A stretch of 64,000 nt of DNA, taken from the NCBI GenBank assembly GCA_902627735.1, contig CACOKI010000004.1, forward strand, positions 19,900-83,899, written 5' to 3'. The notes below the pieces were generated by a model that saw only the letters and a program-made list of their open reading frames with translations, was not told where the DNA came from and did not search any database. The DNA is from an uncultured Pelagibacteraceae bacterium (GTDB taxonomy: Bacteria > Pseudomonadota > Alphaproteobacteria > Pelagibacterales > Pelagibacteraceae). Positions 44,643 through 52,594 of the stretch are shown in pieces. A program made the translations under genes and the position numbers. The first letter of the stretch is position 1, and each line of letters starts with the position of its first letter.

Positions 44643-44819
44643 ATGGGTTCAATTGATGGAGAAATTCCTGCTATATGGTTTTTGATTAGTTCAATTGGAT
44701 TTGTTATTTTAACTGTTATTCAATATCGAAACACTGGTAAAAGTTTTAATACAATATTCTTGTCTATAATGGCTATTATATTCTTCATAAGTTACATAAT
44801 CTTATTAATTCCACGCTAA
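44643..44819 (+). CDS. 58-residue two-helix membrane peptide, unknown
   Basis: ATG at 44643, stop TAA at 44817-44819. The peptide has two clear hydrophobic helices, about residues 9-27 (PAIWFLISSIGFVILTVI) and 38-56 (TIFLSIMAIIFFISYIILL), separated by a short polar loop QYRNTGKSF. A helical hairpin of this kind is typical of small inner-membrane proteins. It fills the gap between the integrase and the Ogt-like gene and lies in the same reading frame as the latter, two codons before its GTG. I do not recognise a family. Confidence 0.6.
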   Translation: MGSIDGEIPAIWFLISSIGFVILTVIQYRNTGKSFNTIFLSIMAIIFFISYIILLIPR

Positions 44820-44825
44820 AATCCT

Positions 44826-45095
44826 GTGAAAGGAACAAAATTTCAATTAAAAGTTTGGAAATACCTTAAAACCATACCGAAAGGTAAGGTTAAAACGTAT
44901 AAACAGGTGGCTATTGCCATAAAAAGCCCTAAATCAGCTAGAGCTGTTGCTAATGCTTGTGCTAAAAACCCATATGCTCCAAAAATACCTTGTCATAGAG
45001 TGATTAGATCTGATGGAGCTCTTGGAGGTTACTCTGGGAGAGGTGGAATCAAGCAAAAGCTCAAATTACTTAAATCTGAAAAAGTACCTATTTAG
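44826..45095 (+). CDS. Single-domain MGMT/Ogt-like protein
   Basis: 89 residues that correspond only to the C-terminal DNA-binding and catalytic domain of O6-alkylguanine-DNA alkyltransferases. GTKFQLKVWKYLKTIPKGKV at 3-22, the helix-turn-helix with the Arg finger in SARAVANACAKNP near 37-49, and the active site PCHRVIRSDGALGGYSG near 54-70 are intact, including the alkyl-accepting Cys, so it is not an alkyltransferase-like (ATL) protein with a replaced Cys. The start is GTG; an in-frame stop lies 6 bases upstream, so no longer N-terminus exists. Function: repair of O6-alkylguanine, or sensing such damage. Confidence 0.88.
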   Translation: MKGTKFQLKVWKYLKTIPKGKVKTYKQVAIAIKSPKSARAVANACAKNPYAPKIPCHRVIRSDGALGGYSGRGGIKQKLKLLKSEKVPI

Positions 45096-45104
45096 AGCTA
45101 TTTT

Positions 45105-45130
45105 AAACCCTTTTTAAGTTAAAAAAGTTT
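45105..45130 (+). terminator. Imperfect AT-rich hairpin, possible terminator of the Ogt-like gene
   Basis: AAACCCTTTTTAA (45105-45117) faces TTAAAAAAGTTT (45119-45130) with one bulge. It begins 10 bases after the stop codon of the Ogt-like gene. There is no classic GC stem plus T tract directly after it, so termination is only a suggestion. Confidence 0.3.
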
Positions 45131-45437
45131 GTAAAATCAACATTTTTTTACCCTTTCACGTGATTTTTCTCTAAATAACATAATTCACCCTTCAGTTGTA
45201 CTATATATTAGCCTATACCTAAAATAGACCCCTCTATGGGCGTTTAAATGCTATATTCAATTAGTGCATCGCTCTACTATTCAACTATATCAATGCTTTT
45301 AGACTGCCCTATTTTTATTGAATTTTCATAACCGCAATCCGAAAAAGTACCAATTTTTATACGTTATTTGATGTTTTTCATAATTTGCTATAAATCTCCA
45401 CTCTTGCACAGCATATTAAGGTGATTTTAACATTAGA

Positions 45438-45470
45438 TAATCTAAAATATTCAAAAAATTATTTTGATTA
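45438..45470. terminator. AT-rich hairpin, possible bidirectional terminator
   Basis: TAATCTAAAATA (45438-45449) faces TATTTTGATTA (45460-45470) with a loop of about 10 bases. It lies about 87 bases beyond the stop of the reverse EamA gene. The stem is almost entirely A-T, so it is weakly supported. Confidence 0.25.
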
Positions 45471-45556
45471 TATTATTTAAAAAATTCAACAAATACAATA
45501 TTTTATAAGTAATACTTAATGTAATACTTTAAATAATAGTAAATAAATAATACCTA

Positions 45557-46408
45557 TTATTTTACTTTTTTTGCTAAGTTCTCTCTTCTTGAGATGTAAA
45601 TACCACTTAATATAATAATAAATAAACCTAAGAAAGTCCAATTATCAGGAAAATCACTAAAGAAATAATAACCTATAATAATGTTTGTAATGATCTCAAA
45701 GTAACTAAATGGAGCTAATTTAGAGGCATCAGCGTATTTAAGAGACAATATTAAGAATAAATGCCCTATACAAGCAAATATACCTATAGCAGCCATCATA
45801 GACCACTGATTTAAGGTTGGTTTAACCCACACAAATGGCATTACAACTGAAATAATTACGGCCCCTACTACACCAGTTAATAATAAAGTAAGTAGAGGAT
45901 TATCTGAGGTACTTAATTTACGAGTGATAATTAAATAAAAACCATACATCACACCTGTTCCAAGAGCAGCTATACTTGCTAAGTTAATCTCTACAAAACC
46001 TGGTCTTATTACTACTAAAGACCCTATAAAACCTATAATTACAGCAGACCATCTTCTAAATCCGACCTTCTCTCCTAAAAATATTGGTGAAAAAGCAGTA
46101 ACAATTAAAGGAGCGACGAAAGCTAAAGTTAATGCTTTAGCCAAAGAGATAACAGAAATTGCATAAAAGAAACAAATATTTGCAGTTAATAGTATTAAAC
46201 CTCTGATAAATTGTAATTTTGGTTTATTTGTCCAAACAAGATTTTTTCGAAAAAAGAAAAACATAACTGGAAAAGTAAAAGTTACAGTAAAAAAATATCT
46301 TGCCCATGTAATTTGTAATACCGGTAGATCTGCACTGAGATATTTTGCAAATCCATCCATTATTGGAAGCATTACCCATGCTAAGAGATTAAAAGTAATA
46401 GCTTTCAT
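45557..46408 (-). CDS. EamA/DMT-family transporter
   Basis: 283 residues with ten hydrophobic helices in two EamA repeats. ISVISLAKALTLAFVAPLIV near 82-101 and LGEKVGFRRWSAVIIGFIGS near 108-127 mark the end of the first repeat; LILSLKYADASKLAPFSYFE near 216-235 marks the second. It is an exporter-type inner-membrane protein of the drug/metabolite superfamily; substrate not predictable. Last gene of the reverse run, with an 18-base gap from the upstream gene. Confidence 0.9.
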   Translation of the reverse strand: MKAITFNLLAWVMLPIMDGFAKYLSADLPVLQITWARYFFTVTFTFPVMFFFFRKNLVWTNKPKLQFIRGLILLTANICFFYAISVISLAKALTLAFVAPLIVTAFSPIFLGEKVGFRRWSAVIIGFIGSLVVIRPGFVEINLASIAALGTGVMYGFYLIITRKLSTSDNPLLTLLLTGVVGAVIISVVMPFVWVKPTLNQWSMMAAIGIFACIGHLFLILSLKYADASKLAPFSYFEIITNIIIGYYFFSDFPDNWTFLGLFIIILSGIYISRRENLAKKVK

Positions 46409-46426
46409 AGAATAATTAAAGTTAAA

Positions 46427-47068
46427 TTATACTTTTTTCCAACAAAAGAAAGAAATTAAAAAATTGATCTGTATTAAAAAAAAGTAATTCCAGGAAACAA
46501 TATTTTTAAAGTTAGGATAATTAATTATCTTATAAATCACTAATGGTAATAAAATTAAACCTAAAGTAGATAATATGACATTAAAGTAAAACTTAAAATT
46601 TATTATAGAAATATTTAAAAAAAGATTAGGTTTTGATCTGTAAGAAATTGAAAGTAGTAATTCAGATATAACTGTAAAAAAAATATATATAAAAATACCT
46701 ATACGTCTGAAAAATCTATAGTAATCGCCTTCTCCGAGAAAAATTATATACAAAGAAAAAAAGATTATTGAAAAAATTCCTAAAAGAAACGTTAATTTGT
46801 ATAAAAATGAAGCATTATTTTCAGAGACTAGAAGATAATTAAATCTCCAATACAAAAAAATAATAAAAATAGAAATGAACATAAATGTTTTAAAGAAATA
46901 GTTAACAGGTGGATATCTTCCAACCTGAGATATTGAAGTACAACCATCAATATGAGGTATACAAAAACTAACATAATCTAGTTTAATTGAAAAAAAATAG
47001 GACATCAAAACTGTAAGAATTGGGATTGTAAAAGCTAAAATAGATATAAATCTTATTTTTTTTTTCAT
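46427..47068 (-). CDS. Multi-pass membrane protein, possibly Frag1/DRAM/Sfk1-like
   Basis: 213 residues with about six helices (near 7-27, 58-75, 88-112, 120-140, 153-172, 185-207). After the first helix comes an extracytoplasmic loop with two Cys (SFCIPHIDGCTSISQVGRYP, near 34-53), where the SISQVGRYPP part resembles the first loop of Frag1/DRAM/Sfk1 proteins. The match is loose, so the family is a suggestion only. Its ATG overlaps the AEC-family gene by one base; function unknown. Confidence 0.65.
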   Translation of the reverse strand: MKKKIRFISILAFTIPILTVLMSYFFSIKLDYVSFCIPHIDGCTSISQVGRYPPVNYFFKTFMFISIFIIFLYWRFNYLLVSENNASFLYKLTFLLGIFSIIFFSLYIIFLGEGDYYRFFRRIGIFIYIFFTVISELLLSISYRSKPNLFLNISIINFKFYFNVILSTLGLILLPLVIYKIINYPNFKNIVSWNYFFLIQINFLISFFCWKKV

Positions 47069-47970
47069 TAAGAAAAATATTTCAATGCAAAAAATACTAC
47101 TAAAGGTATTGTTATAAAAGACATTAAAGTTGAAACTACTATTGTGCTTGCAACACTATCAACTATTTTTTTAGGAGAATATATTGATGCTACAAGATAA
47201 TTTAAAACAGCACTTGGCATTGAACATTGTATTAATAAGACACCGGCAGCAAAACCCTCTAAATTAAAATATAAAATAAGAAGATATCCAATTATAGGAC
47301 CGATAATTACTCTCCCAATAGACGAAAATATAGCTTTATTTAACGAAAAAACCTTAAGTCTTGAGAGAGCAATACCAAGGGACATCAAAATAAGGAATAT
47401 TGTTGCATACATTAATAAAAAAGTTGTATTTTCAATAAATCCTGGAAGCTCTAAATCATAATAAAGTAAAAATACTGCAACAATTATTGCATAAAAAGGT
47501 GGACTTTTAATTATAACTTTTAAACTGAATTTTCTGTCAGCTAAAAATACACCTAAAGTGAAATGACATAAGATAATTAAAGCAGATATTGCTGCTGAAA
47601 CACCAAGTCCTTGTGAACCATAAGCAAATAAACATATTGGTAAACCCATATTTCCTGTATTGGGCATTGTTAATGGTGGTAATTCTCTAATTATATCTTT
47701 GGTATTTAGAAAAGATAATATAACAACTCCTGTTATCATAAATCCAACGATAGCTAATGCGTAATACCAAAAATAATTGAGAAAAATATTGAAAGATATA
47801 TTTACAGGATTTAAGGCATAAATAATCATTGCTGGAGTACCAACATTAGCTGCAAAATTAGTGATAAATGTAGTGTCTATTTTAGGATTTTTTTTACCTA
47901 AATAATAACCAATACCAACTACAAAAAAAACTGGGAATAATACTTCAAATAATTTTATATAAATTTCCAT
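47068..47970 (-). CDS. AEC-family transporter (auxin efflux carrier superfamily)
   Basis: 300 residues, ten helices. The start LFEVLFPVFFVVGIGYYLGK, LTMPNTGNMGLPICLFAYG near 98-116 (the NxGxMGLP hallmark) and LIQCSMPSAVLNYLVAS near 245-261 are typical of AEC carriers, which move organic acids or amino-acid-like substrates. Substrate here unknown. Joined to both neighbours by one-base overlaps. Confidence 0.9.
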   Translation of the reverse strand: MEIYIKLFEVLFPVFFVVGIGYYLGKKNPKIDTTFITNFAANVGTPAMIIYALNPVNISFNIFLNYFWYYALAIVGFMITGVVILSFLNTKDIIRELPPLTMPNTGNMGLPICLFAYGSQGLGVSAAISALIILCHFTLGVFLADRKFSLKVIIKSPPFYAIIVAVFLLYYDLELPGFIENTTFLLMYATIFLILMSLGIALSRLKVFSLNKAIFSSIGRVIIGPIIGYLLILYFNLEGFAAGVLLIQCSMPSAVLNYLVASIYSPKKIVDSVASTIVVSTLMSFITIPLVVFFALKYFS

Positions 47971-48974
47971 TAGATCCTTTTTTCTAATTTAGAAATAGAT
48001 TTATTAAAATCTTTTTTAAGAACTATAAATTTATAATTATCAGGAGGAAACCATTCCTTACAGGAAATTATTTGGTTGATAAAATCTCTTCTATTATTCA
48101 AGTTAAAATGCATAAGAGCCAAAATAGGTTTTTTTAGATAATAACCCATATGTGTAATAATACCTTCTGGACTTATAATTCGGGAGGATTTTTTAACAGC
48201 ATCAAATAAATTATACCCATCAATATCTTTTAAAAAAAAAATATTCTTATTATTAAAAAATTTTTTTTTGTCATCAGAAAAATCAAAAGTATTAAAATTT
48301 GATGAAAAAAAATTATTAACTTTAAGATTATTTATTTCAGAAGAAAATAAAACATTTTCAAATTTTTGTGATAAAAACTCTAATAATCTAGAGGTTAATT
48401 GAAGATCCCAACCTAGTAAATTCTTAAAAAGATTTTGCTTATAATGAAAAAAAACGTAATTTTTTGGATAAGTAAAATCATGTGTAACTTTAGATGTATT
48501 TTTTATTAAATCTTTTTCGGATGTTTTTTCAATCAATTCCTTTTGAATTTCATAAGATGATTTTCTTTTGGTTATGTTTAGTCGATTTATTTCAATATAT
48601 TTATATAAATATTTAATTAAATATTTATCAGGTCTATTTTTGACACCTTTAATAGTAATTCCATAAAATTTAATTCTTCTAAATAATAAGGGTAAATAAT
48701 AATAGAAATTTTTAGGTGTTAAAATATATATCGTATCAATCTTATTTCTTAATAAATAAAAAAAAAAACCTATTTTTTCATATAATGAAATATTCATAGA
48801 TATTATTTTTTTAGAAATATCTGGGAACAAAAAACTAAATTTATGATTAACATCTGATAGAATGATTTGAACATTATCATTATAATGTTTATTTAATATT
48901 CTATTAATAGCTTTCAAAGATACAAATAGATCACCAGTTCTATCATTTTTTAGTATTAAAATTTTTTTTTTCAT
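47970..48974 (-). CDS. Glycosyltransferase family 9 (heptosyltransferase-like)
   Basis: 334 residues. The N-terminus ILILKNDRTGDLFVSLKAIN (residues 5-24) and the donor-site segment SSRIISPEGIITHMGYYLKK near 265-284 are the two GT9 hallmarks; the middle is Lys/Asn-rich and diverged. GT9 enzymes usually add heptose from ADP-heptose to the lipopolysaccharide core. It lies 6-7 kb from the heptose-activation genes, so a link to GDP-heptose is possible but not shown. It overlaps hom by one base (ATG within the stop region). Confidence 0.85.
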   Translation of the reverse strand: MKKKILILKNDRTGDLFVSLKAINRILNKHYNDNVQIILSDVNHKFSFLFPDISKKIISMNISLYEKIGFFFYLLRNKIDTIYILTPKNFYYYLPLLFRRIKFYGITIKGVKNRPDKYLIKYLYKYIEINRLNITKRKSSYEIQKELIEKTSEKDLIKNTSKVTHDFTYPKNYVFFHYKQNLFKNLLGWDLQLTSRLLEFLSQKFENVLFSSEINNLKVNNFFSSNFNTFDFSDDKKKFFNNKNIFFLKDIDGYNLFDAVKKSSRIISPEGIITHMGYYLKKPILALMHFNLNNRRDFINQIISCKEWFPPDNYKFIVLKKDFNKSISKLEKRI

Positions 48975-50266
48975 TAATTATAAAGTCTAATTAACGTTGG
49001 TTTTTCCAAAATATTCTTATTCTTCCCAAAAATTAATAAGCATTTTTTTACATTTTTCTCTGATGTTTTGTGGGTTATGATAACAATTGTAGCTTTCTTA
49101 CTTTTCTTATCAGGAGTTTGAATTAGTCTTTTTACTGATATTTTAAACTTTGCTAATTGATTTGTAATTGATGATAATACACCTGATTTATCTTTGACCT
49201 CAAATCTAAGATATAAAGAATTAGTATAATAATCATTATTATAAGTTTTTATAGATTTTCTTTTTTTAGAGGATATACCAAAAGGATATTTTATATTACC
49301 TCTTAAGATAGATAATAAATCTGAGAGAAGTGATGAAGAAGTTGGTCCTGGACCTGCTCCCTCACCTTGCAAAACACTTTCACCCACTGGTTTTCCCTCA
49401 GTTATAACAGCATTCATAACGCCATTTACATTACCTATATAAGTATTTTTGCTTACTAAACTTGGATGCACAGTTTCAAATAATTGGTTATCAATAATTT
49501 CTGATATACCTAATAATTTTATTCTATAATTTAACTGATTTGCGATTTTAATATCTTTAAGTTCAATATTTTCTATACCTTCCATTATACATTTGCTTTT
49601 TGAAATTTTATTATTAAATGCTAATGCAGATAAAATTCTTACTTTAGCAAAAGCATCAAACCCATTTAGATCTAATTTTGGATTACCAGGTTCAGCATAA
49701 CCTAATTTTTGTGCTTTAATTAAAACTTTTTTAAAATCTTCATTACTGTTTTCCATTTCAGATAAAATGTAATTTGTTGTACCATTTAATATTCCATAAA
49801 CTTTTTTAATTTTATTTGTTGCTAATCCTTCTTTAATAGTTTTGAGTATCGGAATGCCGCCAGCTACAGAAGCTTCAAATTCTAAGTTTACATTGTTTCT
49901 TTCAGCTAATTCTGATAATTTATCACCATGTTTAGCGATTAAAGCTTTGTTGGGTGTAATAATATGTATCTTTTTATTTAAAGCAAATTCAACTATTTTT
50001 TTTGAAATACCGTCAGAAGTTCCAATACACTCAAATAATATATCCACTTTTTTTTCTTTAAAAATCTTAAATGGATTTGAATAAAAAATTTTTTTATTAA
50101 TCTTAAATCTTCTTTTTTTATTTTTATTTTTAGATGATATCGCAACTATATTAATATTTTTACCTGTTTTTTTTTCAATATCTTTTCTTTTAACAATTAA
50201 CTCATTGTATAAATAAATTCCAATTTGACCTAAACCGATAATTGCAATATTAATATTTTTTTTCAT
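48974..50266 (-). CDS. hom: Homoserine dehydrogenase
   Basis: Reduces aspartate semialdehyde to homoserine, the branch point to threonine and methionine. NAD(P)-binding IIGLGQIGIYLYNELI at residues 8-23, KALIAKHG near 108-115 with the catalytic Lys, the substrate loop YGILNGTTNYILSEM near 160-174, and GYAEPGNPKLDLNGFDA near 192-208. The C-terminal ACT domain (LYLRFEVKDKSGVLSSIT near 346-363) suggests allosteric control by threonine. 430 residues, normal. Homoserine is the precursor used by metY at 52595-53923. Confidence 0.96.
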   Translation of the reverse strand: MKKNINIAIIGLGQIGIYLYNELIVKRKDIEKKTGKNINIVAISSKNKNKKRRFKINKKIFYSNPFKIFKEKKVDILFECIGTSDGISKKIVEFALNKKIHIITPNKALIAKHGDKLSELAERNNVNLEFEASVAGGIPILKTIKEGLATNKIKKVYGILNGTTNYILSEMENSNEDFKKVLIKAQKLGYAEPGNPKLDLNGFDAFAKVRILSALAFNNKISKSKCIMEGIENIELKDIKIANQLNYRIKLLGISEIIDNQLFETVHPSLVSKNTYIGNVNGVMNAVITEGKPVGESVLQGEGAGPGPTSSSLLSDLLSILRGNIKYPFGISSKKRKSIKTYNNDYYTNSLYLRFEVKDKSGVLSSITNQLAKFKISVKRLIQTPDKKSKKATIVIITHKTSEKNVKKCLLIFGKNKNILEKPTLIRLYN

Positions 50267-50439
50267 TATTGATCTAATTTTGGATAGGGTTTATTTTTTG
50301 AATAATCTTCTAATTTTATTTTAAACTCATTAAAACTCATATCATTTGAAAAATCAAAATTATAGATAGAATCATCATTAATATTACTTTGTGAACAAGA
50401 ATAAAAAAATAGAATTATTAATAATAACTTTAACTTCAT
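50266..50439 (-). CDS. 57-residue lipoprotein, unknown
   Basis: Start ATG at 50439 overlaps the argC stop (ATGA) and its stop TAA overlaps the hom ATG (TAATG), so the frame exactly bridges the two genes. MKLKLLLIILFFYSC gives a short signal peptide with the lipobox Cys near residue 15, followed by a polar 42-residue tail (SQSNINDDSIYNFDFSND, then EDYSKNKPYPKLDQ). It should be a small lipid-anchored protein. Coupling on both sides makes it very unlikely to be chance. No family recognised. Confidence 0.75.
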   Translation of the reverse strand: MKLKLLLIILFFYSCSQSNINDDSIYNFDFSNDMSFNEFKIKLEDYSKNKPYPKLDQ

Positions 50440-51458
50440 TTTAGACCCTCAAGTTTATTAAGATTAAATTTTATATTTAAATTTTGTATTGCTTGCCCAG
50501 CACCTCCTTTAATTAAATTATCAATTGCTGATAAAATTATTATTTTATTCTTATATTTTGTTTTACATATAGAAATTAAACAATTATTTGTATTTATTAC
50601 ATCATTAGTACTAATTTGAGAGCCAATCTTTAAAATTTTGACAAATTCTTGATTTTTATAAAATCTTTTTAATGTGTTCTGAACTTTTTTAATTTTTACA
50701 TTATTTTTAAGATCTATATACATTGTACTTAAAATACCTCTAAACATAGGAGATAAATGAGGAGTAAATGAAAATTTTATATTATTTTTGCTAAACTTTT
50801 TTAATTCCTGTTCAATCTCAGAATTATGTCTATGGAAACCAACTCCATAAGCACTTAATGATTCATATAGGTTTTTTTGATTGTATTTTTTATGAACTCC
50901 TCTTCCTGCTCCAGAATAACCAGACTTAGAGTCAATAATAATATTATTTGTTAAAATTAATTTCATTTTTAACAAAGGTATTAGTGTTAATAGAATAGAT
51001 GTTGGATAACATCCAGGACAACTTATTATATTAAATTTTTTTATTTTATCTTTAGAAATTTCAGGTAATGAATAAATACTATTTTTGATATTTTTAATAG
51101 ACTTATGTTTTTGTTTATACCATTCTTTATAATCATTACTTTTTCTAAGTCTGAAATCAGCAGATAAATCAATTAGAACATTATTGTTTAACAATTTATT
51201 AGATATTTCTTGTGCCTGGCCATTAGGTAAAGCTGTAAAAATAACATCAACTTCTTTTAAAAGATTTTTATCAAATTTAATAATTTTTGGTAAATCTTTA
51301 TTTTTTAAAGATTTTTCATAAATTGAAATATTTTTACCAACAGATGATTGCCCACATAAATATTTAATATTTATATTTTTATGTTTCACCAATAGTTTAA
51401 TTAGTTCAATACCAATATATCCTGTTGATCCAGCAATTAATACATTTAGCTTACGCAT
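50436..51458 (-). CDS. argC: N-acetyl-gamma-glutamyl-phosphate reductase
   Basis: Third step of arginine synthesis: NADPH-dependent reduction of N-acetylglutamyl phosphate. IAGSTGYIGIELIKLL at residues 8-23 binds NADPH; TALPNGQAQEI near 75 and LIDLSADFRL near 95 are family blocks; the catalytic Cys is in ISCPGCYPTSILL near 145-157, and HRHNSEIEQEL near 207 completes the site. 340 residues, normal. Lies downstream of rpsI, 33 bases away, as in many alphaproteobacteria. Confidence 0.96.
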   Translation of the reverse strand: MRKLNVLIAGSTGYIGIELIKLLVKHKNINIKYLCGQSSVGKNISIYEKSLKNKDLPKIIKFDKNLLKEVDVIFTALPNGQAQEISNKLLNNNVLIDLSADFRLRKSNDYKEWYKQKHKSIKNIKNSIYSLPEISKDKIKKFNIISCPGCYPTSILLTLIPLLKMKLILTNNIIIDSKSGYSGAGRGVHKKYNQKNLYESLSAYGVGFHRHNSEIEQELKKFSKNNIKFSFTPHLSPMFRGILSTMYIDLKNNVKIKKVQNTLKRFYKNQEFVKILKIGSQISTNDVINTNNCLISICKTKYKNKIIILSAIDNLIKGGAGQAIQNLNIKFNLNKLEGLK

Positions 51459-51491
51459 TCTCCATTATAACAGTTTAAAATTAAAAAAAAA

Positions 51492-51929
51492 TTATCTTTT
51501 AGAAAATTGAAAACTTCTTCTGGCTTTTCTTCTTCCAGGTTTTTTTCTTTCAACCGCTCTAGAGTCTCTAGTGGTTAATTTTTCAGATTTAAGAGTGGTT
51601 TTTAAATTTTCATCAAACAAAACCAAGGCTTTTGAAATACCGTGAACCATAGCACCCGCTTGACCTGTAGGCCCTCCTCCTTTTACAGTGCATCTTACGT
51701 CATATTCTGTTGGCTGTTTGATTAATTCAAATGGTCTAGTTATTTGCATCTTGTGATTATCACTAGAAAAATATTCACTATAAAGTTTTCCATTTACATA
51801 AATTTTACCTGAACCTTTTTTAACCCAAACTTTAGCTATTGAAGTTTTTCTTCTTCCTGTAGCATATTTACTATCTTTAAAATCTAATTTAATTTTTTCA
51901 GATTTAAGATTTGATTGAATATTTTCCAT
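51492..51929 (-). CDS. rpsI: 30S ribosomal protein S9
   Basis: 145 residues. After a short variable N-terminal extension, the body starts ATGRRKTSIAKVWVKKGSGK near 24-43; the central GGGPTGQAGAMVHGISKAL near 87-105 and the C-terminal tail RKKPGRRKARRSFQFSKR, whose final Arg contacts the P-site tRNA, are typical of S9. It follows rplM by one base, the standard L13-S9 pair. Confidence 0.98.
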   Translation of the reverse strand: MENIQSNLKSEKIKLDFKDSKYATGRRKTSIAKVWVKKGSGKIYVNGKLYSEYFSSDNHKMQITRPFELIKQPTEYDVRCTVKGGGPTGQAGAMVHGISKALVLFDENLKTTLKSEKLTTRDSRAVERKKPGRRKARRSFQFSKR

Positions 51930-51930
51930 A

Positions 51931-52389
51931 TTATTTTCTTACAATATTTTTGTTATTCAATTTTCCGAGTTCTATAATCTTTGGATTTTGAGAAGTATGT
52001 GGGTGGTCGTTTCCTGTGTAGATCTTTAATTTTGTAAGTTGTTTTTTTCCTAAAACACCACCTGGTAACATTCTTTTTACTGCTAATTTTAATACTTCTC
52101 CTGGTTTTTTATTATGAAGTTTTTCTGGAGTAGTTTCTTTAATACCTCCTGGATGTCCAGTATGTTTAAAATATTTTTTATTTTGGAATTTTTTTCCAGT
52201 AAATCTTATTTGTTCAATATTCTTTACAACGACAAAGTCTCCATCATCCATGTGTGGTGTATAAGTAGTTTTATTTTTCCCTCTGATTATTTTCGAAATA
52301 ACAGTAGCCAATCTTCCAACAACAGCATTTTTTGCGTCAATTTCATACCATGATGAAGTGATTTGGTCTTTTTTCAAGAATTTTGACAT
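51931..52389 (-). CDS. rplM: 50S ribosomal protein L13
   Basis: 152 residues, usual length. WYEIDAKNAVVGRLATVISK near 14-33, MDDGDFVVVKNIEQIRFTGK near 46-65, then YFKHTGHPGGIKETTPEKL and AVKRMLPGGVLGKKQLTKLK follow the L13 pattern. First gene of the rplM-rpsI pair; its promoter at 52400-52427 sits back to back with the metY leader. Confidence 0.98.
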   Translation of the reverse strand: MSKFLKKDQITSSWYEIDAKNAVVGRLATVISKIIRGKNKTTYTPHMDDGDFVVVKNIEQIRFTGKKFQNKKYFKHTGHPGGIKETTPEKLHNKKPGEVLKLAVKRMLPGGVLGKKQLTKLKIYTGNDHPHTSQNPKIIELGKLNNKNIVRK

Positions 52390-52399
52390 AATGCGAGGA

Positions 52400-52427
52400 T
52401 TAATACTATTTAAAAATATAAAGTCAA
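52400..52427 (-). promoter_or_regulatory. Promoter of rplM-rpsI
   Basis: On the reverse strand: TTGACT (complement of 52422-52427), 16-base spacer, TATTAA (complement of 52400-52405), with the rplM ATG about 11 bases beyond the -10. A good sigma-70 match in the divergent rplM/metY region. Confidence 0.6.
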
Positions 52428-52440
52428 ATTTTAAATTATG

Positions 52441-52468
52441 TTGAATTAATTAATTTTTTTGATATAAA
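52441..52468 (+). promoter_or_regulatory. Promoter of the metY leader
   Basis: TTGAAT (52441-52446), 16-base spacer, TATAAA (52463-52468). The expected start near 52475 falls at the first stem of the SAM-II aptamer, so the whole riboswitch leader would be transcribed. Sequence pattern only. Confidence 0.6.
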
Positions 52469-52470
52469 GA

Positions 52471-52517
52471 CATTAGCCGATTTGTACCTTATTGCTGGCT
52501 TTGTATGCTAAAAAGGT
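52471..52517 (+). promoter_or_regulatory. SAM-II riboswitch aptamer
   Basis: Stem AGCC (52475-52478) pairs with GGCT (52497-52500). The loop carries the SAM-II core GATTT...ACCTT...ATTGC, and ACCTT (52486-52490) pairs with AAGGT (52513-52517) to make the H-type pseudoknot, after the conserved GCTAAAAAGG. This matches the alphaproteobacterial SAM-II class, which senses S-adenosylmethionine in front of methionine-synthesis genes. I see no clear downstream terminator stem. Confidence 0.82.
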
Positions 52518-52533
52518 TTTCACAAACACTGTC

Positions 52534-52590
52534 GGTAGGTATTTGAACTGTATTGTACACCTTGCATAAAGCTAAAGTACTAAAAAGGAG
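52534..52590 (+). promoter_or_regulatory. SAM-V riboswitch overlapping the metY ribosome-binding site
   Basis: Second SAM-type aptamer, directly before metY. AGGT (52537-52540) pairs with ACCT (52559-52562) around the conserved ATTTGAACTGTATTGTAC; GTAC (52555-52558) is complementary to GTAC (52577-52580), and CCTT (52560-52563) to AAGG (52585-52588). The Shine-Dalgarno AAGGAG (52585-52590) is thus part of the aptamer's 3' end, 4 bases from the ATG, so SAM binding would block translation. The class was described in marine bacteria including SAR11. Confidence 0.85.
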
Positions 52591-52594
52591 CAAA

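Larger units (their letters stand above)
45096..45556. other. 461-base gene-free AT-rich stretch
   Basis: No open frame of useful length on either strand. It holds an imperfect hairpin right after the Ogt-like stop (45105-45130), a second one near the other end (45438-45470), and an exact 9-base direct repeat GTAATACTT (45509-45517 and 45521-45529). The middle (about 45150-45420) shows nothing I can assign. It is the only gap over 300 bases in the window and sits at the presumed right end of the accessory region. Confidence 0.6.

Noticed and set aside
44571-45556. Copy of the tRNA-Glu 3' end as right att site
   Set aside because: I looked for the T-arm and acceptor sequence of tRNA-Glu here and found no convincing match.
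52553-52594. N-terminal extension of metY
   Set aside because: It would translate the riboswitch; the Shine-Dalgarno and family start point to 52595.
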